From Alphaproteobacteria bacterium (GTDB taxonomy: Bacteria; Pseudomonadota; Alphaproteobacteria; TMED109), in the NCBI GenBank assembly GCA_030828505.1, contig JAURCJ010000003.1:82584-146583 (forward strand): a stretch of DNA of 64,000 bases, in the 5' to 3' direction. The translations under genes were made by a program, and so were the position numbers. The notes under the pieces were generated by a model, which saw nothing but the letters and a program-made list of their open reading frames with translations, had not been told where the DNA came from and searched no databases. Of this stretch, positions 7,966 to 16,927 are shown piece after piece (within the stretch, counting starts at the first letter, position 1; each line of letters opens with the position of its first letter).

Positions 7966-8415
7966 CTAATGATCATGATTATGGGAAGATTTATTTGACT
8001 CAACTTTGAACTTTACTGTTAAATCATTTGAATTTTTAAATTTAAATATTGCCTCCATAAGCTCACCTTCACCTAAATCTTTATTGATACCAAAAAACAT
8101 TAAATGATGCCCTCCAGCCTTAAATTCAATTGAATCACCTACATTAATAATAACCCCATCTTTCAAAGGCCTCATTTTAGAGACCCCATCTTCCATTATA
8201 ATAGTATGTAACTCAATCTTATTAACACTATCAGAGATTACTTCTAATAAGTGAATATTATCTTCGCCTATATTCTTTATTTTAAAATACCCAGCACCAT
8301 TGTTGTTTATTACCTTCATCCATGGATGATCCACTATCATAGTATCCGTCTCATATTTATGTGCTTGTGCTATAAAGCTACCTAGCATTATAATTAATAT
8401 TGTTATAAATTTCAT
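7966..8415 (-). CDS. PCuAC periplasmic copper chaperone
   Basis: The 149-residue exported protein has a signal peptide ending FIAQA and the PCuAC copper site: His70, Met81, His104 and Met106 (HTIIM...KMRPL...GGHHLMF), the spacing being His-x10-Met-x22-His-x-Met. The family delivers Cu(I) to the CuA centre of cytochrome oxidase. A short histidine-rich tail (SSHNHDH) probably adds metal affinity. The gene is 18 bases downstream of a NIPSNAP gene and is the last of a minus-strand run that starts with a monooxygenase. A similar tail ends the tiny secreted peptide at 30451-30630. Confidence 0.9.
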   Translation of the reverse strand: MKFITILIIMLGSFIAQAHKYETDTMIVDHPWMKVINNNGAGYFKIKNIGEDNIHLLEVISDSVNKIELHTIIMEDGVSKMRPLKDGVIINVGDSIEFKAGGHHLMFFGINKDLGEGELMEAIFKFKNSNDLTVKFKVESNKSSHNHDH

Positions 8416-8433
8416 ATTTTTTTCCTTTATATA

Positions 8434-9072
8434 TTATTGGAGTGGTGAACATATAGAAGGCCTAAGAATAATAGAATCCTCATATTTTACTGCGTTTTCT
8501 TGGTAAGAATTAAAATCAATCCAATATTTATTCTCATTCAAACTATGCCAAAATTTACTCATAATTTCGAGATTTGGATGACTCCATATAGATATTATTT
8601 CATTAGGGTCTTGTAGTTCTGTATTCCATAAACCTATATTTACTGATTTTCCCTCTATAGAGGAGATAATATCTAAAAACTTATTCTTCCAATTATTAAC
8701 CTGTCCTATATTAAGTTTAATTATTTTTAATTCATATATATTTGAATTATCTGTAGGTATTTTTCTATCTATTAAGGGTTTTAATACTCTTATTTCCTGA
8801 TTTAAAATATAAGGCCCTACTAATGGAACAAACTTGTTTTTCCAATCTTCTCTTGATGATAGTTGAGACCTAAGGTTTCTCATTTCTTCTACATCTTTAT
8901 ATTCCCACATATGAATATACTGATTCATCCTTCCTATTTCACTTGACCAATGACCAACTAGCTTTCCATAAGTATCGCCATTTCTAATTTTTTGAGCTAC
9001 AGTTGCACTAGCATTTACTACATGCATCATTTTGCCTGGTCTCGTTGTATACATTCTTAATTCATTAATCAT
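8434..9072 (-). CDS. Tandem NIPSNAP-domain protein
   Basis: This 212-residue cytoplasmic protein opens with a clear NIPSNAP half (INELRMYTTRPGKMMHVVNA, with WSSEIGRMNQYIHMWEY). Residues from about 110 (YELKIIKLNIGQVNNWKNKF) look like a second, weaker copy. NIPSNAP proteins have a dimeric ferredoxin-like fold and unknown biochemistry; bacterial members often accompany degradative oxygenases. It lies 13 bases downstream of the monooxygenase, so it is co-transcribed and may act in the same pathway. Confidence 0.8.
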   Translation of the reverse strand: MINELRMYTTRPGKMMHVVNASATVAQKIRNGDTYGKLVGHWSSEIGRMNQYIHMWEYKDVEEMRNLRSQLSSREDWKNKFVPLVGPYILNQEIRVLKPLIDRKIPTDNSNIYELKIIKLNIGQVNNWKNKFLDIISSIEGKSVNIGLWNTELQDPNEIISIWSHPNLEIMSKFWHSLNENKYWIDFNSYQENAVKYEDSIILRPSICSPLQ

Positions 9073-9085
9073 TCCAAATTTTCTC

Positions 9086-11002
9086 CTAATAAAATATGTA
9101 ATCGTTCTTTCTTGGCTCTTTAGTAAAATTCCAATAATCTACTAATCTCCATGGAGAATTTGTCGTAACGCGCCCTGATTTATTTCTATACCAACTATCT
9201 ACTTTATGGTGGGTCCATACCATTTGTGAATGTTGTTCATCAAGTTTAGAATTATACATTTCATAAGCATCAGTTTTGCAATCCATACTCATATGATTAT
9301 TTTCTAATAATAAATTTATACATCCGAGTATATATCTTATTTGACATTCTCCATGAAAAACAATACTACCTCCATGAGCTAGATTTGTATTAGGTCCATA
9401 CATCATGAAAAAATTAGGGAAATTTGGTACTGTAATACCTACGTTAGCTCTAGGATTATCCTTTTCCCAATAGTCTTCTAAGTTTATACCTTTCTTACCA
9501 ATTACCTTAATAGGCCAAATCATTTTACTAGCATTAAAACCAGTTGCAGTGACAATTGCATCAAAGTTATAAGTATTTTTATTAGTAACAATACCATTTG
9601 AAGTAATATAATTTATTTTATCAGTTATAAGTTCAACATTATTTTTATTTAACATATCAAACCAATTATTATCCATAAGCATTCTCTTTCCGTAGGGAGG
9701 ATAATTTGGTATTACTTTATTTAATAATTCTTTATTTGAGCCTATTAAAGACTCTATATGCCTTACCATATTACTTCTAAAACGATCATTAGTTTGATTA
9801 ATAGACCTATCAGGAAAATTCCAATTTGGGTCTTTACATAATGACTCATGAATACCATCACAAAAACCCCAAAATAATTGTAAACGATACCACCTAGCGT
9901 AATATGGTATATTTTCTAAGACCCATTTTTTTCCTTCTGTCAATTTACGGTGATAATTAGGATTGTATATAATCCAATGAGGTGTTCTTTGAAAAATAGT
10001 TAAATTTTCTGTCATTTTTGCTAATTCAGGTGCCACTTGCATACCGCTAGCCCCTGTTCCAATTAATGCTATATTTTTATTATTAAAATTATAATTTTTG
10101 TCCCATTTTGCAGTGTGAATAATTGGATTATTAAAGTTTTCTATTCCTTTAATGTCTGGTAAAGAAGGTTTATTTAATTGCCCAACTGCACTAATTACAA
10201 TATTAGACTCTAATATACTTTTTTTATCATCATATTTTATACATGTTTTCCATTTGTTTAATTTTTCATCATATTTAATACTTTCTACAGTAGTATTAAA
10301 CTTTATATGGTCCTTTAAATTATATTTATTCACACAATGCTTTAAATATTTATAAATAGAATCTCTCTTTGAATAAAATTCTTCCCATTCGTAAGAAGGT
10401 TCAAATGAATAAGCATAAACATGGTTTGGTGTATCTACTCCGCAGCCTGGATATGTATTTTCATACCAAGTACCGCCAATAGAGTCATTCTTTTCTAATA
10501 TAGTAAACGGGATTTTTGCTTTAGATAATTTTATTCCCGCTAAAATTCCACATAAACCGCTTCCAATTATAATTACACTTGGTTTAACATTATAATTCTT
10601 AATGTCTTCTATGTAGGAATCTCTTTCTGAATTACTATCAAAATTCAACTCTTCTTTCATCATAGAAATATATTCATTAGGAACTTCTGTTCCAACACCA
10701 ACACTCATTAACTGAGATAGATATTTATCTTCAATATTATTTATATTAATTAAATTATTGTTTTTATTTATTTTATTTTTTAATTCTTTGTATAAATTAA
10801 TTATAATTTCATTTGATAAATCTTTAGGGACGTCTACAGAATAATCAAATGCGCCCTTCACAAATGGTCTTATTGTTTTTATATAGCTAAGATCTGATGT
10901 TATGTATGACAATACTAATGCAAGAGTAGCTATATCGGCTTGATTTAAATTTTCAATTATTTTACTCGGTTGTTGTAGAGCGTCATACAAATTTAATTTC
11001 AT
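9086..11002 (-). CDS. Baeyer-Villiger-type flavin monooxygenase
   Basis: The protein is 638 residues, with an N-terminal extension of about 140 residues as in 4-hydroxyacetophenone monooxygenase (HapE, about 640). The FAD site is GSGLCG (147-152) with EKNDSIGGTWYENTYPG, and the NADPH site is GTGASG (315-320). The Baeyer-Villiger fingerprint FxGxxxHxxxW(P/D) is present as FNNPIIHTAKWD, with Asn292 where Gly is usual. It would insert oxygen next to a ketone, giving an ester. It begins the operon with the NIPSNAP and PCuAC genes and is divergent from a CoA-transferase, acyl-CoA ligase and crotonase set. Family is secure; substrate is inferred only by length similarity. Confidence 0.85.
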   Translation of the reverse strand: MKLNLYDALQQPSKIIENLNQADIATLALVLSYITSDLSYIKTIRPFVKGAFDYSVDVPKDLSNEIIINLYKELKNKINKNNNLININNIEDKYLSQLMSVGVGTEVPNEYISMMKEELNFDSNSERDSYIEDIKNYNVKPSVIIIGSGLCGILAGIKLSKAKIPFTILEKNDSIGGTWYENTYPGCGVDTPNHVYAYSFEPSYEWEEFYSKRDSIYKYLKHCVNKYNLKDHIKFNTTVESIKYDEKLNKWKTCIKYDDKKSILESNIVISAVGQLNKPSLPDIKGIENFNNPIIHTAKWDKNYNFNNKNIALIGTGASGMQVAPELAKMTENLTIFQRTPHWIIYNPNYHRKLTEGKKWVLENIPYYARWYRLQLFWGFCDGIHESLCKDPNWNFPDRSINQTNDRFRSNMVRHIESLIGSNKELLNKVIPNYPPYGKRMLMDNNWFDMLNKNNVELITDKINYITSNGIVTNKNTYNFDAIVTATGFNASKMIWPIKVIGKKGINLEDYWEKDNPRANVGITVPNFPNFFMMYGPNTNLAHGGSIVFHGECQIRYILGCINLLLENNHMSMDCKTDAYEMYNSKLDEQHSQMVWTHHKVDSWYRNKSGRVTTNSPWRLVDYWNFTKEPRKNDYIFY

Positions 11003-11097
11003 TAAAACCTCAATAAGTAAATATTTTCTTTAAATTCTTATAATACTTTATTACTATCATATTTTAAATATATTTTATTATAAGGTTCTTATTAATT

Positions 11098-12312
11098 TTG
11101 GAAAACTTACCCTTAAAAGGAATTAAAGTTATAGATGCTGCAAGTTTTATAGCAGCACCTCTAGTGAGCGCGCTTATGTCTGATTATGGAGCTGAAGTAA
11201 TCAAAATTGAGCCACTTACTGGTGATACCTATAGAGAGGCTGTAATTGGAGGTCATGTCTGGCCAGAAAGCGATATTGATTGGGCATTTATTCTAGAAAA
11301 TAGAAATAAAAGAAGCCTATCTATTGATCTTAAATCAAAAGAAGGACAGGCGATATTAAATAAATTAATATTAGATGCTGACGTTTTTGTTACTAATCTT
11401 CCTAAAACACCTAGAGAAAAACTAGGATTAACGGATACTATTATAAGAAAGATAAATTCTAAAATAATATATGCTTCACTATCAGCTTATGGTGAAAATG
11501 GGCCTGACTCAGATAGAACAGGTTTAGATTCAACAGCATATTTTGCTAGATCAGGTTTAATGGATTGGTCAAAAATAAATGATTTAGATGAAGCCCCTCC
11601 TTTTCCTGTTCCAGGTGGAGGAGATCATCCAACTGGGCTATCACTATTTACTTCTATATTATTAGCATTAATCAATAGAGATAAAACTGGATTAGGAACA
11701 ACTGTAACTACGTCGCTCTTAGCAAATGGTATATGGTCAAATGCTATGCTAATTCAAGCTGTATTATCTGGTCACAAACCAATAGATACTTTTCATTGGG
11801 ATACATTAAGCGCTATGAGAAATATCTATACTCTTAAAGATAAATCTTTATTTTTTATGCTCCTTACCAATGAAGAAAAGCATTGGCAACCATTCTTAAA
11901 AAGTTTAAATTTAGATTCCCTAAATAAAAATTCTAAATTTAATACAAAAGATAAAAGACAGCACCATAAAAAAGAGCTAAAGAAAATTTTACAAAAGGAA
12001 TTCTTAAAATATTCTTATAGTGATGTTAGAAAAAAACTTATTGATACAGGTATAGTATTTACAAAAATAATTAAAACAGAGAATACGATTAGTGACCCTC
12101 AAACAAATTTAAATAATATGTTTATGGATATAACTGGAGAAAGCATTACAAATTTAAAAATAATTTCACCTCCTTTAAATATTGAAAATGCTCCTAGAAA
12201 AAAAGCTACAAAAGCGCCAAAATTAGGTGAGCATAATGTAGAAATTTTAAAAGAATTAGGTTATACCAATGAAGAAATTAAAATTTTGCAAAATAAAAGA
12301 ATTATTCTATAA
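11098..12312 (+). CDS. Family III CoA-transferase (CaiB/BaiF type)
   Basis: The 404-residue enzyme moves CoA between carboxylic acids. The N terminus (GIKVIDAASFIAAP, SDYGAEVIKIEPL) and Asp144 in TGLDSTAYFARSG, matching the nucleophilic Asp of formyl-CoA transferase, identify the family. The start is a TTG at 11098; there is no in-frame ATG nearby and the first residues match relatives. It opens a plus-strand run with an acyl-CoA ligase and a crotonase, which suggests activation and degradation of an organic acid. The acid is unknown. Confidence 0.88.
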   Translation: MENLPLKGIKVIDAASFIAAPLVSALMSDYGAEVIKIEPLTGDTYREAVIGGHVWPESDIDWAFILENRNKRSLSIDLKSKEGQAILNKLILDADVFVTNLPKTPREKLGLTDTIIRKINSKIIYASLSAYGENGPDSDRTGLDSTAYFARSGLMDWSKINDLDEAPPFPVPGGGDHPTGLSLFTSILLALINRDKTGLGTTVTTSLLANGIWSNAMLIQAVLSGHKPIDTFHWDTLSAMRNIYTLKDKSLFFMLLTNEEKHWQPFLKSLNLDSLNKNSKFNTKDKRQHHKKELKKILQKEFLKYSYSDVRKKLIDTGIVFTKIIKTENTISDPQTNLNNMFMDITGESITNLKIISPPLNIENAPRKKATKAPKLGEHNVEILKELGYTNEEIKILQNKRIIL

Positions 12313-12378
12313 ACATAATCTGTAATTTAAGTCTAAAAGTAAGGTAATATAGCATATAAATAATTTTGGAGATGTACA

Positions 12379-13944
12379 TTGTATTTAACTCAAGCGTTAA
12401 AAAGAGCAGTTCAAATTAATGGAAAACAAATAGCTACTCAAGATGGAGATAGAGTAAGAACATGGTCAGAATCAATTGAAAGAATTAGTAAGCTTGCGGG
12501 AGCTATGGAAAAGTTAGGTTTTTCTGATAATGACAGATCAGCTATTTTATCTTTAAATAGTGACCGTTATTTTGAAGCTTTGTATGCAGCAGTATGGGCT
12601 GGAGGTATTTTTGTGCCAATAAATACAAGGTTAGCCCCACCTGAAATAGAATTTTGGTTAAATGATAGCGAGAGTACTCTATTATTTGTAGATAAAGCCT
12701 TTGCAGAAACTGTGGAAAAATTAAGGTCTGATGGTAAAATACCATCAGTGAAAGAGATTATATATATGTCTGATAATGATTGCCCTAAAAATATGCATAA
12801 TTATGAGAATATTTTACAAGAAGCCTCTAAGATAGAAGATAAACTTAGATGTAAAGATGATATAGCTGGTTTATTTTATACTGGAGGAACCACTGGAAGG
12901 TCTAAAGGTGTTATGCTTAGTCATACAAATTTAGTTTCTAACTCTTTTAATACCATAACAGCTCTAAACATTCCTACTAATGCTCGTTGGCTACATGCTG
13001 CTCCAATGTTTCATATTGCAGATGTAACCGGTGCAATTGCTATCACTCATATTGCAGGACAACATTATTTTATTCCCTCTTATACTCCGGAAGGTGTTTT
13101 AAAATCTTTTCAAGATTACTCAATTACAGATACGCTTTTAGTTCCTACAATGATCAATATGCTAGTTTACCATCCAGATATAAAGAAATATGACTTATCT
13201 TCATTAAGGCAAATCGCTTATGGTGCGTCACCTATGCCTGAATCCGTAATAATTAAAGCAATGGAGGTTATCCCAGAATGTAAATTTACGCATGTATATG
13301 GTATGACAGAATGCGCCCCATTAATTACATCTGCTGGTCCTGATTGTCATGTTTTTGAAGGGCCTAAAGCAAATTTATTTAAATCTACTGGAGTTGCTGT
13401 TCCTGGAGTTGAAGTTAAAATCATTGACGAGAATGACAATGAGGTTCCAAGAGGAGAAGTAGGTGAAGTTGCTGCAAGAGGACCAAATGTTATGCTTGGC
13501 TATTGGAGACAAAAAGAATTAAGTGATAAAGCACTTCTAAACGGGTGGATGCATACTGGTGATGGAGGCTATATGAACGAAGAAGGCTATGTATATATTG
13601 TTGATAGAGTTAAAGATATGATCATATCAGGAGGTGAAAATATATATTCAGCCGAAGTTGAGAATGCAATTTATCAATTAGATGGAGTTATAGAATGTGC
13701 TGTTATAGGTATTCCTAATGAAGAATGGGGTGAAACAGTGCATGCAATAGTAAGAAAAGACCCCAATAGCAATATAAATGAAGATGACGTAATTTCTCAT
13801 AGTAAAAGTCTAATTGCAGGATTTAAATGTCCAAAATCTGTTTCATTTAGAGAAGAACCAATGCCTCTATCTGGTGCAGGAAAAATTTTAAAAACAACAT
13901 TAAGAGCACCTTTCTGGGAAGGTCATGACAAACAAGTTAGTTAA
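12379..13944 (+). CDS. Acyl-CoA synthetase (AMP-forming)
   Basis: The 521-residue ligase activates a fatty or aromatic acid with ATP and CoA. The P-loop YTGGTTGRSKG (about 167-177), the A5 motif YGMTECAP, the hinge DRVKDMIISGGENIYSAEVE and the C-terminal lysine in GAGKILK are intact. The start is a TTG at 12379 with a GGAG site seven bases before it; the ATG at 12372 is in another frame. It follows the CoA-transferase by 66 bases and precedes a crotonase by 13. Substrate class is not decided by sequence. Confidence 0.9.
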   Translation: MYLTQALKRAVQINGKQIATQDGDRVRTWSESIERISKLAGAMEKLGFSDNDRSAILSLNSDRYFEALYAAVWAGGIFVPINTRLAPPEIEFWLNDSESTLLFVDKAFAETVEKLRSDGKIPSVKEIIYMSDNDCPKNMHNYENILQEASKIEDKLRCKDDIAGLFYTGGTTGRSKGVMLSHTNLVSNSFNTITALNIPTNARWLHAAPMFHIADVTGAIAITHIAGQHYFIPSYTPEGVLKSFQDYSITDTLLVPTMINMLVYHPDIKKYDLSSLRQIAYGASPMPESVIIKAMEVIPECKFTHVYGMTECAPLITSAGPDCHVFEGPKANLFKSTGVAVPGVEVKIIDENDNEVPRGEVGEVAARGPNVMLGYWRQKELSDKALLNGWMHTGDGGYMNEEGYVYIVDRVKDMIISGGENIYSAEVENAIYQLDGVIECAVIGIPNEEWGETVHAIVRKDPNSNINEDDVISHSKSLIAGFKCPKSVSFREEPMPLSGAGKILKTTLRAPFWEGHDKQVS

Positions 13945-13957
13945 TAAAGGACTCCAA

Positions 13958-14722
13958 ATGTATCAAAATATTACTATTCAAATAAATGATAAAATTGCTG
14001 AAATAACTCTCAACAGACCAGAGAGAATGAATGCTATTACTGTAGACCTTTTAAAAGAATTAAAAAATGAAATAATATCTATAAATAATAATAATTCTAT
14101 AAGTGTTATTATACTTACAGGTGCAGGCAAAGCATTCTCTGCAGGAGTAGATTTAAGACAGTTAGAAGCAAATGGCACGGATGTTTCCAGTGGAGGTGTT
14201 GGTGTTGAATTAGATCAACATGCCAATGAAGTAATAAAGTTATTAGAGGATTCACCTAAAGCAATAATATCAAAAATTAATGGCTTCTGTTTTACAGGAG
14301 GACTTGAATTAGCTTTATCAGCAGACCTAATATATATTGCTAATGAGGCAAAATTAGGAGATACTCATGCAGTTTTAGGCTTTAGGCCTTCATGGGGTTT
14401 AACCCAGAGGTTACCACAATATATTGGTATATCTCGTGCCAAAGAACTATCATTTACAGCTAAAACTATATCAGGTATTGAAGCGGTTAAATATGGTATT
14501 GCATTAGCCTCATATCCTATAGAAGAATTAAATACAAAAGTTTATGAAATAGCTCTAAAAATTTCTAAAAACAGCCCTAACTCTATTAAAGCATATAAGG
14601 ACCTTTATGGTGCTGCTAGTAATAAAGGACTTAAAGAAGGCTTAGAATACGAAGCTAATACTTCTTATGACATACCTGAAGTCAAAGAAAGAGTTCAAGA
14701 ATTTTTAAAGAAACTTAGATAA
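13958..14722 (+). CDS. Enoyl-CoA hydratase/isomerase (crotonase) family protein
   Basis: I start this at the ATG at 13958 (254 residues), which has an AAAGGA site; an earlier in-frame ATG at 13925 lies inside the ligase gene. Crotonase motifs are RPERMNA, KAFSAGVDL for the oxyanion loop and GFCFTGGLELAL with one catalytic Glu. The second hydratase Glu, usually in a QPE motif, is replaced (GDTHAVLG), so a plain hydratase reaction is doubtful and an isomerase or other crotonase reaction is possible. Its stop abuts, without a gap, the stop of the convergent lyase gene. Confidence 0.85.
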   Translation: MYQNITIQINDKIAEITLNRPERMNAITVDLLKELKNEIISINNNNSISVIILTGAGKAFSAGVDLRQLEANGTDVSSGGVGVELDQHANEVIKLLEDSPKAIISKINGFCFTGGLELALSADLIYIANEAKLGDTHAVLGFRPSWGLTQRLPQYIGISRAKELSFTAKTISGIEAVKYGIALASYPIEELNTKVYEIALKISKNSPNSIKAYKDLYGAASNKGLKEGLEYEANTSYDIPEVKERVQEFLKKLR

Positions 14723-15571
14723 CTACTTACTATTTGCAATTATTTTTAAAGCTGTCCTTAATACAGGCTTTTCAATTAATTTACCATCAACAACAACTAA
14801 GCCATCACTAGCATCGTTAAATGCCTTAATTACTTTATTAGCATATTCAACTTCTTCCTCTGAAGGGGTAAATACATTATTTAATAATGCGATTTGTTTA
14901 GGATGAATTGAGCCTTTTCCAGAAAAACCTAAATTTTTTGATTTTTGCGCTTCATCTTGCATACCTTGCATATCTTCTAGATCTAGAAAAGGAACATCAA
15001 TTGCATCTATTCCTGCCCCTGCAGCCGCATGCACAACTTTAGATCTAGCATATAGTAAGGACATCCAATCACCATTACATCCTAAATCCGCACTCATATC
15101 TACTCCACCAAATAATAAAGATTTAATTAAAGAGCTCGAATGAGCAATATTCCACGCATTCTCCAGTGCTTTATTAGTTTCAATAATAATATGTAGATTT
15201 ATATTCTTATTAAATAAATTAATTTGATTTTCTAAATCTATTACTTCATCAACACTTTGTATTTTTGGCAACATCAAACCAGATGCTGTATTCGAGCTGT
15301 TTAAAATAGCTTTTATGTCCTCTTTGCCATCTTGGCTATTAACATCATTAATTCTTATAAGTGTCTCTACTCCGTTAGGAATAGATATATTTTCAAATGC
15401 TTTTACAGTTGAAACTCTAGAAATATCTTTGTGATCAGGAATTATTGCATCTTCAAGGTCAATACAAACCATATCTGCACCTGATGATAAAGCTTTTGGA
15501 ATCATATCAGGCTTATTTCCAGGACAAAAAATAAAACTTCTTCTTTTCTGAATATACTCATTATCAGTCAT
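14723..15571 (-). CDS. CitE-like lyase (HpcH/HpaI family) at the end of the phosphonate operon
   Basis: The 282-residue TIM-barrel enzyme shows CitE-type CoA-ester lyase signatures: RRSFIFCPGN, metal-binding Glu in DLEDAI, IRIND, IIIET, GGVDMSADLG and SGKGSIHPKQI. Family members cleave malyl-, citramalyl- or citryl-type CoA thioesters or run the reverse reaction. Its start overlaps the end of phnZ by eight bases, so it is translated with the phosphonate genes. A role in phosphonate use is not established for this family: it could take carbon left after C-P cleavage, for example glyoxylate with an acyl-CoA. That is inference. Confidence 0.85.
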   Translation of the reverse strand: MTDNEYIQKRRSFIFCPGNKPDMIPKALSSGADMVCIDLEDAIIPDHKDISRVSTVKAFENISIPNGVETLIRINDVNSQDGKEDIKAILNSSNTASGLMLPKIQSVDEVIDLENQINLFNKNINLHIIIETNKALENAWNIAHSSSLIKSLLFGGVDMSADLGCNGDWMSLLYARSKVVHAAAGAGIDAIDVPFLDLEDMQGMQDEAQKSKNLGFSGKGSIHPKQIALLNNVFTPSEEEVEYANKVIKAFNDASDGLVVVDGKLIEKPVLRTALKIIANSK

Positions 15572-16154
15572 TAATACTTTCCTTTTTTATTACACTTAAT
15601 ATATCTTTTTTAAAGCTATTAATAGGTAGCAAAGTCATATTTTTTATTTTTGCTTTTTCATCCCATCTTCTTAGTTTTAATGCATCCATATAATATTTAT
15701 TTCTTATAAATATATTTTTTTCTTGGGTGTTCATTACTCCTCCTTGAAGATTAAAACTCTTTTTAGAAGAAAAAGATAATTCTTCATAATAGTTTTTTTC
15801 AATAGTACATAAATAACGCTTAGCAGACACATGAAGTTTAATTGGCTCTGTCACAGATTTAGGAAATATCTTTTCTAGCCATTTGGCTCCTACTATTTCA
15901 TGATTTAAATCATAGCTTAAAAAATCTATTTTGGATTCATTTTCATTTAAAATAAGGTGGCCAATATCATGTAATAGTGATGCAACAACTATACTCGATT
16001 TAGAATTAAATTTTTTAGCTAACATTGCAGTTTGAATACTATGTTCTAGTTGCGTAACATTTTCATCATACTTTGTCTGACCCTCATCTTCCATCCAATT
16101 AAATAATTTACTAGTAAATTGATTTTTATTTATATTATCTATTTCAATAAGCAT
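15564..16154 (-). CDS. phnZ: HD-domain diiron oxygenase cleaving a 1-hydroxyphosphonate (PhnZ/TmpB-like)
   Basis: The 196-residue protein has the PhnZ layout: QLEHSIQTA with His38, the HD pair His62-Asp63 in SLLHDIGH, His85 in DLNHEIVGA, and LHVSAKRYLC with His108 and Lys112. Glu31, seven residues before His38, matches the substrate-gating Glu of PhnZ. PhnZ uses a mixed-valence diiron site to split (R)-2-amino-1-hydroxyethylphosphonate into glycine and phosphate; TmpB does the same with the trimethylated compound, giving glycine betaine. It lies 8 bases after phnY, its expected partner. Which of the two substrates is used cannot be decided here. Confidence 0.88.
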   Translation of the reverse strand: MLIEIDNINKNQFTSKLFNWMEDEGQTKYDENVTQLEHSIQTAMLAKKFNSKSSIVVASLLHDIGHLILNENESKIDFLSYDLNHEIVGAKWLEKIFPKSVTEPIKLHVSAKRYLCTIEKNYYEELSFSSKKSFNLQGGVMNTQEKNIFIRNKYYMDALKLRRWDEKAKIKNMTLLPINSFKKDILSVIKKESIND

Positions 16155-16162
16155 AAATTTAC

Positions 16163-16927
16163 CTAAGTTAAATTTTTACCTTTAAAATGGCCAATGGTGC
16201 TAATTCTATCTTTATTAAAACTTAAAGATTTTTCTCTACTTTTATAATATTCATCCCTTAAATTACCTTCAGAAGACAAATTAAAAGTAAGATATATTGC
16301 TTTTCTTTCTTTATTTGATAAATTTTTTTCACTCTTGTGAGGTAAATATGAATTAAAAAATAGACAATCCCCTTTAGACATTATTACAGGATGCCATAAA
16401 AGCTTTTTATCTAAACTCTTTTTTATACAGCCATTTTTATTATAAGAAAGCAATTCATTATTATTTTTTAATTTAGCAATATATAAGCATCCATTTTCTT
16501 TATTCATTTCAGTTAATGCTATTAAACAAGTAACATGTGCTTTTAATTTATGATAAGCAGTTGCATCTTGATGAGCTGCATAACCAGAACCTCCAGGAGA
16601 TTTAATATTTATTTTTTCTTTATATAAATAGAAAGATCTAGAAGTAAGTTTATTTATATAACCTAAAATATCTTCACCTAGTATTTTGTTTTTTAAAAAT
16701 TTGTTATCATCTATAAATTTTTCTATTCTACAAAGTTTAGGTATACCCTCAATTTCTTCGTAATAAAATAAACTCTCCCTAGTATCTTTATTTAAACCTT
16801 CTATTTGTTCTACTGAGCTTAAGTATTGAGATATATTTTTCTTTAAATGATTGGAACTAAAAGCATAACCATAAGTATTCCAACATTTTATTTGTTCATT
16901 TTTTATTTGAGCAATATTTAAAGTCAA
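16163..16927 (-). CDS. phnY: Fe(II)/2-oxoglutarate phosphonate hydroxylase (PhnY/TmpA-like)
   Basis: The 254-residue protein belongs to the PhyH-type dioxygenases. The iron ligands are His119, Asp121 (YAAHQDATAY) and His197 (YLPHKSEKN), with Arg208 for 2-oxoglutarate. PhnY hydroxylates carbon 1 of 2-aminoethylphosphonate and TmpA does so with the N-trimethyl form; PhnZ or TmpB then cleaves the product. It overlaps phnE by four bases and is followed by phnZ, so import and catabolism are co-translated. The family call is firm and the role follows from the neighbours. Confidence 0.87.
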   Translation of the reverse strand: MTLNIAQIKNEQIKCWNTYGYAFSSNHLKKNISQYLSSVEQIEGLNKDTRESLFYYEEIEGIPKLCRIEKFIDDNKFLKNKILGEDILGYINKLTSRSFYLYKEKINIKSPGGSGYAAHQDATAYHKLKAHVTCLIALTEMNKENGCLYIAKLKNNNELLSYNKNGCIKKSLDKKLLWHPVIMSKGDCLFFNSYLPHKSEKNLSNKERKAIYLTFNLSSEGNLRDEYYKSREKSLSFNKDRISTIGHFKGKNLT

